A stretch of 64,000 bases of DNA from Flavobacterium piscis (GCF_001686925.1 NZ_LVEN01000042.1:429471-493470); one strand, 5' to 3'. Counted from the stretch's first letter, positions 1-9,177 are shown. Numbers and translations are program-made. Notes: generated from the letters alone by a model not told the origin.

Positions 1-47
1 ATTATTGAACTAAAATACCACTATCAACTATATCCAAAAATCAAAAT

Positions 48-596
48 ATGACAACAGACTTTAAGCCGGTATCCTCATCAAAAATCAGTATTTCAGAATT
101 AATGCTGCCATCGCACACGAACTTTAGCGGAAAAATCCACGGAGGTTACATTCTGCAATTACTCGATCAGATTGCGTTTGCTTCTGCCTCAAAATTTTCA
201 GGAAATTATTGCGTAACGGCTTCTGTTGATACGGTAAATTTTTTAAAACCAATCGAGGTTGGCGAATTAGTAACGATGAAAGCTTCTGTAAATTATGTAG
301 GTCGAAGTTCGATGGTTGTGGGTATTCGTGTAGAAGCTGAAAATATTCAGACAGGTGCAATCAAACATTGCAACTCCTCTTATTTTACAATGGTAGCTAA
401 AGATAAAGAAGGTAAAAGTGTTCCGGTACCGGGATTAATCTTGTCGAATCTTGACGAAGTTCGTCGTTTTAGAAAAGCAATTAAACATATTGAACTTCGA
501 AAAGAGGTCGAAGAACATGAAAAAATAACCAATGTAAGTTCTATCGAAGATCTCGCAGGTTTAGCGAAATACAATGTATTGTTAGAAATTAGCTAG
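48..596 (+). CDS. acyl-CoA thioesterase, hotdog fold
   Basis: Predicted cytosolic thioesterase (182 aa) that hydrolyses acyl-CoA to free acid and CoA. The N-terminal half has the single hotdog domain of the YciA/BFIT type: a PSHTN segment (N25), the helix start HGGYILQLLDQ (residues 31-41, D40 at the usual catalytic place), then a conserved SVDTVNF strand. The last 50 residues are a charged helical tail. The chosen ATG is the only sensible start. There is no signal peptide. The next gene starts 30 bp downstream on the same strand, so the two may be co-transcribed. The exact acyl chain length cannot be read from sequence. Confidence 0.85.
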   Translation: MTTDFKPVSSSKISISELMLPSHTNFSGKIHGGYILQLLDQIAFASASKFSGNYCVTASVDTVNFLKPIEVGELVTMKASVNYVGRSSMVVGIRVEAENIQTGAIKHCNSSYFTMVAKDKEGKSVPVPGLILSNLDEVRRFRKAIKHIELRKEVEEHEKITNVSSIEDLAGLAKYNVLLEIS

Positions 597-626
597 AATA
601 GTTTATAAAATTAAAAAGAAACAAAA

Positions 627-1022
627 ATGGTAAAGTTTGGATACACAATATTATATGTAGAAGATGTACAAAAGTCAATTGAGTTTTATGAAAACACATT
701 TGGTTTTTCAAGAAAATTCATAACTCCCGAAAATGATTACGGAGAATTAAGTACAGGTGAAACAACGATTTCATTTGCATCAAAAAAATTAGCGGCTCAA
801 AATTTAAAAGATGGTTTTATTGAAAGTAATCTTGAAGATAAACCTTTTGCAATTGAGTTGGGTTTTATTACTGATAATGTTGGCGAGTTGGTACAAAAAG
901 CAACTTCTTTTGGCGCAGTTTTAATAAAAGAGCCAACGCAAAAACCGTGGGGACAAATTGTAGCGTATGTCAGGGATCTTGATGGTTTTTTAATTGAGAT
1001 TTGTACAGAAGTGCAGGGGTAG
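627..1022 (+). CDS. VOC (glyoxalase/bleomycin-resistance) family protein
   Basis: A 131-aa protein of the vicinal-oxygen-chelate superfamily. It shows the two beta-alpha-beta-beta-beta modules: the first from KFGYTILYVEDVQKSIEFYE, the second from FAIELGFITDNVGELVQKA to GQIVAYVRDLDGFLIEIC. The usual metal ligands appear only in part; the terminal Glu of LIEIC is present. Members range from glyoxalases and ring-cleavage enzymes to antibiotic-binding proteins, so the substrate is unknown. It follows the thioesterase gene closely. No export signal, so cytosolic. Confidence 0.85.
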   Translation: MVKFGYTILYVEDVQKSIEFYENTFGFSRKFITPENDYGELSTGETTISFASKKLAAQNLKDGFIESNLEDKPFAIELGFITDNVGELVQKATSFGAVLIKEPTQKPWGQIVAYVRDLDGFLIEICTEVQG

Positions 1023-1606
1023 ACATTTTTTATTGTGTGTAGTCCCTACGGGACATCTTTTACGTTCCTTATTTTATTTTTCTACCAATATTTAATTCCT
1101 AAAGGAATATCTCATAGAGATTATATTGGTAGAATAAAATTGTAGACCACCAATTATGTCGCGTAGGGCAATGTCATTAAATTATGCGTTAAACACAATC
1201 CCTTTGTGATCTTATAGCAAAGCGTAATTCACAAAACTTGGCGAACTTTGCGGTAAAATTTTCTTTGTCACGTTACTTATGGGCTTCAATTTCGCTCAGC
1301 CTGACAAGATTGCGTTGAAAAAGCTTAACTTAATGACATTGCAAGTAGGGACAATATTCGACAAGTAAAAAATCATTTTCACCAATCCCATTTCACTTTT
1401 TACAACCAAAAAACATTTCACAAACATTTGGCAAAAATCGGCAACCGTGTCCGTGAAAATTTCGTAACTTTAAGTATAAACATTTGGTTATCACGTTTTC
1501 ACGGAGTACTGCCATTCAATTTTTAAAAATTTATATTAAGTCCAGTTTTTTTCTCTTCTTAAAATAAAAAAAATCGAATGACATAATTGTTTAATTATTG
1601 ACGATT
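1023..1606. repeat. intergenic region with nested inverted repeats
   Basis: No gene is visible here. Short palindromes of the form GTCCC-TA-CGGGAC (1042-1054) and ATTCCTAAAGGAAT (1095-1108) sit beside and inside a longer inverted repeat, CTACCAATAT (1082-1091) against ATATTGGTAG (1123-1132). A second pair, GCAATGTCATTAA (1168-1180) and its complement (1330-1342), encloses a stretch with the phrase GCGAACTTTGCGGT, which recurs near 21.6 kb. Flavobacterial intergenic regions often carry such dispersed repeats; their function is unknown to me. Confidence 0.6.
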
Positions 1607-2176
1607 ATGAAAAAAACTACTTTTTTTATTTTGCTATTTACAGCTTATTCTGTTATTGCTCAGGATAAATTTTTTACCAATACAGGAACTGTTAATTTTG
1701 AAGCTTCTGTACCTTTCTTCGAAGAAGTAAAAGCTGTAAACAGACAGGTTGCCATTGTCTTGGAACCTAAAACCAGTACATTTATTTGTACAGTGATTGT
1801 GAAAGATTTTCGTTTTAAGCTCGACATGATGCAGGAACATTTTAACGAAAACTATATGCAAAGCCGTCGTTATCCTAAAGCTGTTTTTAAAGGAAAAATC
1901 GAAAAATTTGATTTAAAGGATATCAATGAAACGGAGAAAGAATATCAAATAAAAGGGAAATTGGTTTTGCGAGGAAAATCGAAAGATGTTATGGTAAGCG
2001 CTTTAATTAAAAAAGTGGGTGACGGAATTCAGATTATTTCTGATTTTCCAATTTCTGTTTCTGATTTTAATATCCAGATTCCAAATGAAATAGCAGCTAA
2101 AATTTCAAAAACAGCCAACACCGGATTAATTGGAGTAGTTAAAACCAATGATTCAATGTATCTTACTTTAAAATGA
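1607..2176 (+). CDS. YceI family periplasmic protein
   Basis: A 189-aa exported protein of the YceI lipocalin-like family, thought to bind long polyisoprenoid or other amphipathic lipids. I chose the ATG at 1607 rather than the TTG three codons upstream because it gives a clean signal peptide, MKKTTFFILLFTAYSVIAQ, with cleavage after AQ. The mature part has the usual beta-barrel strands, including KLDMMQEHFNENYMQSRRYP, close to the family motif around the conserved Met/His-Phe segment, and the late VSDFNIQIP strand. The neighbouring gene converges from the other strand with 3 bp between stops. Function beyond lipid binding is not known. Confidence 0.85.
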   Translation: MKKTTFFILLFTAYSVIAQDKFFTNTGTVNFEASVPFFEEVKAVNRQVAIVLEPKTSTFICTVIVKDFRFKLDMMQEHFNENYMQSRRYPKAVFKGKIEKFDLKDINETEKEYQIKGKLVLRGKSKDVMVSALIKKVGDGIQIISDFPISVSDFNIQIPNEIAAKISKTANTGLIGVVKTNDSMYLTLK

Positions 2177-2179
2177 AAT

Positions 2180-3091
2180 TTAATTCAGACAGCTTGCAAG
2201 CGCAGTTTCTAAATCAGTAAATTGAAAATCAAATCCCATTTTTTTTATTTTTTCAGATGAAACTCTTTGACCTTCTAAAACCGCCACACTCATTTCACCT
2301 AAAACTATTTTAAGGACAAATGCAGGTGCTTTTGGAAGCCAGATTTTGTATCCAAATAAATTGGCCAGTGTTTTAGATAAACTCGCATTTGTGGTATTGT
2401 CTGTAACGCAGGAATTATAAGGGCCATGCATTTGCTGGTCTGTAATAGCTTTTAGGTAAATATTGCATAAATCCTCAATGTGAATCCAGGGAACGTATTG
2501 TTTTCCTGTGCCTAAAATGGCACCAAAACCTGACTTAAAACTTGGAACAATTTTTTTTAGAAAACCTTCGTCTTTTCCCAATACAATTCCGGTTCTTATT
2601 TTTACGGTTCTAATGTTTAATGCATTTATTTTATCGACCGCTTTTTCCCATTCCTGGCAAGTGATGCCTAAAAAGTCATTTGCCGGCGTAGTATTTTCGG
2701 TACAGATATTTTCTTTAGTATAAGCGCCATAAATTCCGACCGCGGAGGCAGAAACAAATGCATCCGGCTTTTTATTTGTTTTTTCTAAAACAGAAAAAAT
2801 AAGATCAATGGGTTGTGTGCGGCTTTCCAGAATTTCTTTTTTACGTTTTTTAGTCCATCTTTTTTCAACAATTCCTTCTCCTGACAAATGAATAATGTAA
2901 TCAGCTTTTGTTATCGCTTCTTCATCAATATAATTGCGCGTCAAATCCCATTTGTAATAGGTGATCGATGAAGTATTTTTTCTGTCAGAGCGGCTTAAAA
3001 TAGAGACTTCGAAACCATTATCAATAAGTAAATCGGTTAAGTGTTTGCCTATAAATCCAGTTCCTCCGGTAAGTAAAATATTTTTTGCCAT
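2180..3091 (-). CDS. TIGR01777 family epimerase (SDR extended type)
   Basis: A 303-aa NAD(P)-binding protein of the TIGR01777/YfcH family. The Rossmann motif LLTGGTGFIGKHL lies at residues 6-18 and a SASAVGIYG strand near 115 takes the place of the active-site Ser/Tyr region. The family-typical C-terminal domain (LPKAPAFVLKIVLGEMSVAVLEGQRVSSEKI) is intact. The reaction of these proteins is not established. Members are often found beside photolyases, SRPBCC proteins and MerR/LitR light regulators, and here the carotenoid/photolyase block is 5 kb away. The gene is divergent from the TetR-ABC1 run; the 98-bp gap has a near-consensus -7 box on each strand (TATCTTTA and TACCTTTA). Confidence 0.85.
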   Translation of the reverse strand: MAKNILLTGGTGFIGKHLTDLLIDNGFEVSILSRSDRKNTSSITYYKWDLTRNYIDEEAITKADYIIHLSGEGIVEKRWTKKRKKEILESRTQPIDLIFSVLEKTNKKPDAFVSASAVGIYGAYTKENICTENTTPANDFLGITCQEWEKAVDKINALNIRTVKIRTGIVLGKDEGFLKKIVPSFKSGFGAILGTGKQYVPWIHIEDLCNIYLKAITDQQMHGPYNSCVTDNTTNASLSKTLANLFGYKIWLPKAPAFVLKIVLGEMSVAVLEGQRVSSEKIKKMGFDFQFTDLETALASCLN

Positions 3092-3189
3092 AATAGTTTA
3101 TAATTTATTTAACAGCGTATTCTGTTTAACGATAAGTAAAGATACTTAAACATTGATTACCTTTAAGGTAAATTAAAAAAATTAATAAG

Positions 3190-3852
3190 ATGGAAGCTAA
3201 AAATAAGATAATCAGTAAGGAAGACATCGTTTCAATATATATGGAAGAGGTTTTGGAAAAAGGACAAAAGCCAAAATCGGTTTATCATTTCGCAAAAGAA
3301 AATAATTTTACCGAAGCCGAGTTTTACGCTTTTTTTGGTACACTTGAAGGTTTAGAAAAAGAAATTTTCAGATTGTTTTTTGCCAATACAGTCGATTTGC
3401 TTCATAAAAATGCAGATTATCTGGAATACGATATGAAAAACAAAATGCTGAGTTTCTATTTCACTTTTTTTGAAATCCTGACAGCCAACAGAAGTTATGT
3501 TTTACAATCTTTAAAATTCGACCGAAATCCGTTAAAAAACTTAGTGCAGCTTACTACGCTTCGCAATAGTTTTAAAGAATATGTTTCAGAAATCCTAACC
3601 GACGATTACAGATTAGAACAGGAAAAGTTGCAAAAGTTTCAGGAAAAAGGAATTCAGGAATCGGCCTGGTTGCAATTAATGCTTACCATAAAATTCTGGG
3701 TCGATGATGAATCAGCAGCTTTTGAGAAAACAGATATTTTTATCGAAAAATCAGTAAATGCTTCATTTGAGTTAATGAATGTCACACCACTAAATCACTT
3801 GATAGATTTAGGTAAATTTCTTTTTAAAGAAAAAATCTACAGCAAACAATGA
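3190..3852 (+). CDS. TetR/AcrR-like regulator
   Basis: A 220-aa protein with a TetR-like N-terminal helix-turn-helix (EDIVSIYMEEVLEKGQKPKSVYHFAKENNFTEAEFYAFFG, with the conserved AFFG/YxxF end) and an all-helical ligand-binding domain. The DNA-binding helix is divergent from classical TetR proteins but the layout fits the Bacteroidota group found next to ABC1 kinases. Its stop codon overlaps the start of the ABC1 kinase gene by 4 bp, so the two are translationally coupled. It is divergent from the TIGR01777 gene and could control both directions. The ligand is unknown. Confidence 0.75.
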   Translation: MEAKNKIISKEDIVSIYMEEVLEKGQKPKSVYHFAKENNFTEAEFYAFFGTLEGLEKEIFRLFFANTVDLLHKNADYLEYDMKNKMLSFYFTFFEILTANRSYVLQSLKFDRNPLKNLVQLTTLRNSFKEYVSEILTDDYRLEQEKLQKFQEKGIQESAWLQLMLTIKFWVDDESAAFEKTDIFIEKSVNASFELMNVTPLNHLIDLGKFLFKEKIYSKQ

Positions 3853-5153
3853 AAACAATCGATTATATACCAACATCAAAAATAGAAAGAGCCAGTAAAT
3901 TGGTGCAAACCGGTGCGAAAATAGGTGTAAACTATGTAAAGCATTATGCCGAAAAAATGGTGAATCCAGATTTGACACGCGATAAACTCAACGAAAACAA
4001 CGCCGAAGACATTTACGACGGACTTAAAAGCCTGAAAGGAAGCGCGCTAAAAGTAGCCCAAATGCTAAGCATGGACAAGAACTTTTTGCCTCAGGCTTAT
4101 GTCGAGAAGTTTTCATTGTCACAGTTTTCTGTTCCGCCGCTTTCGGCGCCATTGGTTTTAAAAACCTTTAAAACTAATTTTGGAAAAACACCTTACGAAA
4201 TTTTCGATGAATTCAATGCCAATTCTGTCAACGCAGCAAGTATTGGTCAGGTACATTTGGCGGTGAAAGACGGAAAAAAGTTAGCCGTTAAAATCCAATA
4301 TCCAGGTGTTGCCAATAGTATTTCGTCAGATTTGGCTTTGGTAAAACCCATCGCAATCAGAATGTTTAATCTACAAGGAAAAGATTCTGATAAATATTTT
4401 AAAGAAGTCGAAGATAAACTGATCGAAGAAACCAATTACTTACTCGAATTAAAACAAAGCGAAGAAGTGGTAGAAGCGTGTAATAAAATCGAGAATTTAC
4501 TTTTCCCGAGATATTATCCTGAGTTTTCATCAGAGAAAATCATCACTATGGACTGGATGACAGGAATTCACCTTTCTGAGTTTACTGCTATCAATACAGA
4601 CAAAGAAGTTGGCGATAAACTTGGGCAGGCACTTTGGGACTTTTATATGTACCAAATTCATGTTCTTAGAAAAGTACACGCAGATCCGCATCCCGGAAAC
4701 TTTTTGGTCGATGATCAGAACCGTTTGATTGCACTTGATTTTGGTTGTATGAAAACAATTCCCGAAGAATTTTATGTGCCTTACTTTGAGTTAATCAATA
4801 AAAATGTAATTACTGATAAAGCGCTTTTCAATCAAAAATTGTTCGAATTAGAAATTCTTCGTCCGGATGATACTCCGGCAGAAATTGAATATTTTACCGA
4901 GATGTTTCATGATTTATTATCTCTTTTCACGAAACCGTTCCAGAACGAAACCTTCGATTTTGCCGATGAAACTTTCTTTGACAGCATTGCCAAATTAGGA
5001 GAACGCTTCTCTAACGATACCAATCTCAAGAAAATGAACGGAAATCGCGGCTCTAAGCATTTCATTTATATGAACCGTACTTTTTTTGGCTTGTACAATT
5101 TAATGTTTGATTTGAAAGCGAAGATTGTGGTTAGTAATTATTTGAAATATTAG
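3849..5153 (+). CDS. ABC1/UbiB family atypical kinase
   Basis: A 434-aa protein of the AarF/UbiB/ADCK family, atypical protein-kinase-like ATPases linked to quinone or lipid metabolism. The N-terminal extension has LKGSALKVAQMLSMD, matching the ADCK3 KxGQ region but with Ala in place of Gly (KVAQ). The Ala-rich loop AASIGQVH, the VAIK-type Lys in LAVKIQYPG, the catalytic loop HADPHPGNFL and the metal-binding DFG are all present. No C-terminal membrane helix of the UbiB type is clear, so it may be soluble or peripheral. Overlaps the upstream regulator gene by 4 bp. Confidence 0.88.
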   Translation: MKTIDYIPTSKIERASKLVQTGAKIGVNYVKHYAEKMVNPDLTRDKLNENNAEDIYDGLKSLKGSALKVAQMLSMDKNFLPQAYVEKFSLSQFSVPPLSAPLVLKTFKTNFGKTPYEIFDEFNANSVNAASIGQVHLAVKDGKKLAVKIQYPGVANSISSDLALVKPIAIRMFNLQGKDSDKYFKEVEDKLIEETNYLLELKQSEEVVEACNKIENLLFPRYYPEFSSEKIITMDWMTGIHLSEFTAINTDKEVGDKLGQALWDFYMYQIHVLRKVHADPHPGNFLVDDQNRLIALDFGCMKTIPEEFYVPYFELINKNVITDKALFNQKLFELEILRPDDTPAEIEYFTEMFHDLLSLFTKPFQNETFDFADETFFDSIAKLGERFSNDTNLKKMNGNRGSKHFIYMNRTFFGLYNLMFDLKAKIVVSNYLKY

Positions 5154-5195
5154 GAGTTAAAAAAAGCACTCGGATAATAAATTAAACTTTAATAA

Positions 5196-5879
5196 ATGAG
5201 AAACATTCTAATTATCGGAGGAAGTAAAGGAATCGGAAGTGCTGTTTTATTGCAACAGCTCGAAAGCAATCGAGTATATAATATCAGCAGGAGCGCGCCG
5301 GAACTTACGCATCCTAATCTTACTCATTTTGGTTTAGATGTATTGCAGGATGAACTTCCTGATATAGACGAAATAGATTCTTTAGTTTATTGTCCGGGTT
5401 CTATTACGCTAAAGCCTATCTCGAATTTAAGTGTTGATGATTTTAGAAAAGATTTCGAAATAAATGTCATTGGCGCTGTAAAAGTTATTCAGAAATATTT
5501 GCCTGTTTTAAAAAAAGGAGATGAACCTTCGATCGTTTTATTCAGTACCGTAGCCGTAAAATTAGGAATGCCTTTTCACGCCAGTATTGCAACTGCAAAA
5601 GCAGGTGTCGAAGGCTTGACAAAATCACTTGGGGCCGAATTAGCTTCTGTAGTTCGTGTCAATGCCATTGCGCCTACTATTACGGATACTTCACTTTCGG
5701 CTTCGATCTTGCGAAACGATCGCATGAAAGAAAACATGGTCGATCGCCATCCTATGAAAAGTTATTTAAAACCTGACGAAGTTGCTAATATGGTTGATTT
5801 CCTGATTTCTGAAAAAGCAAATTCTATTTCAGGTCAAATTTTCGAAATGGATTATGGATTAGTGACTTTTAAAATCTAG
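5196..5879 (+). CDS. short-chain dehydrogenase-like protein without catalytic Tyr
   Basis: A 227-aa classical SDR fold: cofactor loop GGSKGIG (residues 8-14), N90 in the FEINVIGA helix, S117 in VLFSTVA, and the late NAIAPTITDT strand. The YxxxK motif reads IxxxK (I131, K135) in HASIATAKAGVEGLT, so the catalytic tyrosine is absent; the codon is ATT in a clean reading frame, not a sequencing-type frameshift. I recall similar HASIAxAK proteins next to photolyase/LitR genes in other bacteria, which suggests a family trait rather than decay. Activity is uncertain. It follows the ABC1 kinase by 42 bp and precedes another SDR by 5 bp. Confidence 0.85.
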   Translation: MRNILIIGGSKGIGSAVLLQQLESNRVYNISRSAPELTHPNLTHFGLDVLQDELPDIDEIDSLVYCPGSITLKPISNLSVDDFRKDFEINVIGAVKVIQKYLPVLKKGDEPSIVLFSTVAVKLGMPFHASIATAKAGVEGLTKSLGAELASVVRVNAIAPTITDTSLSASILRNDRMKENMVDRHPMKSYLKPDEVANMVDFLISEKANSISGQIFEMDYGLVTFKI

Positions 5880-5884
5880 ACACT

Positions 5885-7303
5885 ATGAAAATTCTCCTGA
5901 CAGGTGCAACAGGTTACATTGGCAAACGTCTTTTGCCGCTTTTATTGGCGCAAGGACATCAGGTTATTTGTTGTGTAAGAGATAGAAACAGATTTTACAT
6001 ACCCGCAGATTTTCTGCAAAAAGTACAGGTCATTGAAGTCGATTTTCTTGAAAAAGAAACGCTGCAAGCAATCCCAGCCGATATTGATGCTGCTTTTTAC
6101 CTTATTCATTCCATGTCAGGTTCTGATACCAATTATGATGAGTTAGAAAGTATTTCGGCAACTAATTTTACCGAAAGAATAAATCAGACTCAGGCACAAC
6201 AAATCCTGTACTTAAGCGGAATTGTAAATGACAAGTCACTTTCTAAACATTTGTCGTCCCGCAAAAATGTCGAAAGTATTTTAGCGAAATCAATAGTACC
6301 GTTAACCACTTTAAGAGCCGGAATTATTGTAGGATCGGGGAGTGCTTCTTTCGAAATTATCCGCGATTTGGTCAACAAACTTCCGGTGATGATTACACCC
6401 AAATGGCTTAATACAAAATGCCAGCCCATTGCGATAAACGATGTGTTAGAGTTTCTTTCAAAATCACTGTTAAATCCAGTCACTTATAATCAGAGTTTTG
6501 ATATTGGAGGTCCGGATATACTCACCTACAAAGAAATGCTATTGGCTTTCGCCGAAGCAAAAAATCTCAAACGGTACATTTTTACTATTCCCGTAATGAC
6601 ACCCAAATTGTCGTCATATTGGCTGTATTTTGTTACCTCAACGTCATATAAACTGGCATCGGCTTTGGTAAGCAGTATGAAAGTCGAGGTTGTTTGCAAC
6701 GATCATCGTATTAATGAGCTTTTGCAAGTGAAGCCCATGACGTATAAACAAGCGCTTTCGAGAGCTTTAATCAAAGTTGAAGAAGATAAAGTGGCTTCAA
6801 GCTGGAAAGATTCCTTGGTAAGCGGACGTTTTAATCGCAATATCTCAGCACATCTAAAAGTGCCTAAAAAAGATTGCTACATCGATCGGAGAAAAAAAGA
6901 AATCGAAAATCGCGATTATACCATAGATAGAATCTGGTCAATAGGAGGCGAGACAGGTTGGTATTATGGCGATTGGCTCTGGAGTTTACGAGGCTTTATC
7001 GATAAGCTTTTTGGTGGCGTAGGTTTGCGCCGTGGGCGAACCAATAAACACGACATTCATTCCGGTGATGCTTTAGATTTTTGGCGCGTTTTATACGCCA
7101 ATAAACAAGAAGGAAAATTGATCTTATATGCCGAAATGAAATTGCCCGGGGAAGCCTGGCTCGAATTCAAAATCATACACAATACTTTATATCAGGCTGC
7201 AACCTTTAAACCCAAAGGTATTTTAGGAAAACTATATTGGTATTCTGTTTTACCGTTTCATGGTTTTATTTTCAACGGAATGCTTAATAAATTGATTAAG
7301 TAG
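5885..7303 (+). CDS. SDR/DUF2867 two-domain protein
   Basis: A 472-aa protein with an N-terminal atypical SDR (NmrA-like) domain, cofactor loop LLTGATGYIGKRLLP at residues 4-18, followed from about residue 320 by a DUF2867 domain (WSIGGETGWYYGDWLWSLRGFIDKLFGGVGLRRGRT), which is related to the SRPBCC fold. This two-domain layout is a recognised family of unknown reaction, often near light-response genes. It starts 5 bp after the SDR stop, so it is the fourth gene of the TetR-ABC1-SDR-SDR run. No membrane segment is obvious. Probably cytosolic. Confidence 0.85.
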   Translation: MKILLTGATGYIGKRLLPLLLAQGHQVICCVRDRNRFYIPADFLQKVQVIEVDFLEKETLQAIPADIDAAFYLIHSMSGSDTNYDELESISATNFTERINQTQAQQILYLSGIVNDKSLSKHLSSRKNVESILAKSIVPLTTLRAGIIVGSGSASFEIIRDLVNKLPVMITPKWLNTKCQPIAINDVLEFLSKSLLNPVTYNQSFDIGGPDILTYKEMLLAFAEAKNLKRYIFTIPVMTPKLSSYWLYFVTSTSYKLASALVSSMKVEVVCNDHRINELLQVKPMTYKQALSRALIKVEEDKVASSWKDSLVSGRFNRNISAHLKVPKKDCYIDRRKKEIENRDYTIDRIWSIGGETGWYYGDWLWSLRGFIDKLFGGVGLRRGRTNKHDIHSGDALDFWRVLYANKQEGKLILYAEMKLPGEAWLEFKIIHNTLYQAATFKPKGILGKLYWYSVLPFHGFIFNGMLNKLIK

Positions 7304-7308
7304 TTTTA

Positions 7309-7393
7309 GGAGCTGTTTCCTGCTATCAGCTATATCTTTTGTGGTGAACCCCGCCACAAAAGGATACCGCTTCTATCAGGGCTAGGGATGCAG
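7309..7393 (-). repeat. dispersed structured repeat, copy 1
   Basis: Read on the minus strand this has the order GATAGAAGCGGTATCC, a hairpin CTTTTGTGG..CCACAAAAG, GATAGC, GGAAACAGCTCC. Related copies lie at 42801-42886 and 63561-63627. It sits between two convergent genes. It may be a structured RNA or a mobile-derived repeat; no coding capacity. Confidence 0.5.
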
Positions 7394-7493
7394 TTTTTAT
7401 TAGAAGTTTCATCTATTAATGTCATAACCGCAATCTTGTCTTCCCTCATTCTTCTTGAAATCTAATTTTCGTTATATCAAAAATGATCGTTGT

Positions 7494-7660
7494 AAGTCCC
7501 AGAGGGACGATATATTTATAGAAAATTATTTTTTTTTTTGAAGAGAACCCCAGCGGGGTGGTATATTTTATAATCTTTACGGCAATTATATGTCGCTCCG
7601 CTGGAGCTTTAACATGATGATGTGTATCTTTTCTATAAATATATCGTCCCTCTGGGACTT
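7494..7660. repeat. 32-bp perfect inverted repeat with nested palindromes
   Basis: The arms at 7494-7525 and 7629-7660 are exact complements over 32 bp, with 103 bp between them. Each arm carries the small palindrome GTCCC-AGA-GGGAC. The spacer holds two more GC-rich palindromes, CCCCAGCGGGG near 7548 and GCTCCGCTGGAGC near 7594. The same style of repeat is at 1042-1140. No gene in 7394-7780. Confidence 0.8.
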
Positions 7661-7780
7661 GAATTGTCTTTATATTCTGTCGGTCTAAATATCAGGCAAT
7701 TTTGTACTTGCCTACTCAAGTTTTAAAGCATCAGATGTTTGGGATTTGGTCCCGAAGCTTCGTGTAAAAAATTTGGAATT

Positions 7781-9076
7781 TTATTTAATTATCCCCGCCT
7801 TATATGTCGCAATTGCACGATCTCTCGCAAAAGCATGATCCACCATTGGTTCATTATATCCTAAATCAAATTCAGGAATCCATTTACGAATGTAGATTCC
7901 TTTTTCGTCGAATTTCTTTAGTTGAATTTCCGGATTAAAAACCCTGAAGTATGGTGCTGCATCGCAACCTGTTCCTGCTGCCCATTGCCAGTTGCCTACG
8001 TTTGATGCCAATTCGAAATCCAGTAATTTCTCGGCAAAATAAGCTTCGCCCCATTGCCAGTTAATAAGTAAATGTTTGCATAAGAAACTGGCGACAACCA
8101 TACGAACACGATTGTGCATATAACCGGTTTCGTTAAGCTGACGCATTCCTGCATCGACCATTGGGTAACCCGTAGTTCCGGAACACCAGCGCTTAAAATC
8201 GTCTTCGTTATTGCGCCATTGAATGCCATCATAAGCCGACTTGAAATTGTGATTCACGCAATTTGGGAAATTGAACAGAATCTGGATAAAGAATTCTCTC
8301 CAGATTAATTCGCTTAAAAAAGTCTGGTTTTTCTTGTTGGCCCAATTCACTAATTTTCGAATACTAACAGTTCCAAAACGTAAATGTGGAGAAAGATAAG
8401 ATGTACTGTCTAATGCTGGAAAATCTCTCGTTTCTTTATAATTGCCTATTTGCGTTAAGTTGTGGGGCAATACTTTTATACTGCTTCTTTCAAAACCAAT
8501 TTTGGATAATTCAGGAAAGTTAAAATTGTTCTTAGCAAAATTTATAAACAAAGGTTTTGTATCGTATTCAAAAGCTTGTCCTGAAAGATGGTATTTCTCC
8601 AGCCATTTATTTTTATAAGGCGTATAAATGGTATAAGGAAGTCCATCAGCTTTGGTGATTTCTTTTTCTTCAAAAATCACATGATCTTTGAATGAAAAAG
8701 ATTCAATGTCATTTTTTCTTAATAATTCCTGAATTGATAAATCACGTGTAATAGCGTATGGTTCGTAATCTTTATTAAAGAATACTTGATGAATGTCAAA
8801 TTCGGAAACAAGTGATTTCCAAACCTCAAAAGTTTTTCCTTTTTTTATTAAGACTGATGAATCAATTAGTTGAAGTTGTTCGTTTATTGCTTCAAGTGAA
8901 TCGTAGATGAAACTGACTCTCGCATCATTTTCAGGAAGATTTTCTAAGATATCGTCGTCAAAAATAAATAACGGAATTACCGGAAAATCAGATTGCAGGG
9001 CATTGAATAACCCGATATTATCATCAAGACGCAAATCACGTCGAAACCAGAAAAAAGTAACTTTTTGTTTTGTCAT
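7781..9076 (-). CDS. deoxyribodipyrimidine photolyase (class I CPD type)
   Basis: A 431-aa cryptochrome/photolyase family flavoprotein that uses blue light to split cyclobutane pyrimidine dimers. The N-terminal antenna domain starts TFFWFRRDLRLDDN. The C-terminal FAD domain has ELIWREFFIQIL, VDAGMRQLNETGYMHNRVRM and the catalytic NWQWAAGTGCDAAPYFRVFNP block, which carries the conserved Trp, Asn and Asp residues of CPD photolyases rather than those of plant-type cryptochromes. Length is usual for the class. It is the last gene of a minus-strand run that also holds carotenoid genes and a CarH-like regulator, which fits a light-induced photoprotection role. Confidence 0.93.
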   Translation of the reverse strand: MTKQKVTFFWFRRDLRLDDNIGLFNALQSDFPVIPLFIFDDDILENLPENDARVSFIYDSLEAINEQLQLIDSSVLIKKGKTFEVWKSLVSEFDIHQVFFNKDYEPYAITRDLSIQELLRKNDIESFSFKDHVIFEEKEITKADGLPYTIYTPYKNKWLEKYHLSGQAFEYDTKPLFINFAKNNFNFPELSKIGFERSSIKVLPHNLTQIGNYKETRDFPALDSTSYLSPHLRFGTVSIRKLVNWANKKNQTFLSELIWREFFIQILFNFPNCVNHNFKSAYDGIQWRNNEDDFKRWCSGTTGYPMVDAGMRQLNETGYMHNRVRMVVASFLCKHLLINWQWGEAYFAEKLLDFELASNVGNWQWAAGTGCDAAPYFRVFNPEIQLKKFDEKGIYIRKWIPEFDLGYNEPMVDHAFARDRAIATYKAGIIK

Positions 9077-9177
9077 TATAAGTAACGCTATTTTTGTTTG
9101 CTACGAATTCAAGAATTTTTTTAACCAATCAATTGAATTTAATATTATAATTCGTGAATTCGTGGCGATTTTTTCAT

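Noticed and set aside
8114..8308. Various 60-100 aa frames antisense to confident genes
   Set aside because: They are shadows of real genes in other frames with no start context or family resemblance.
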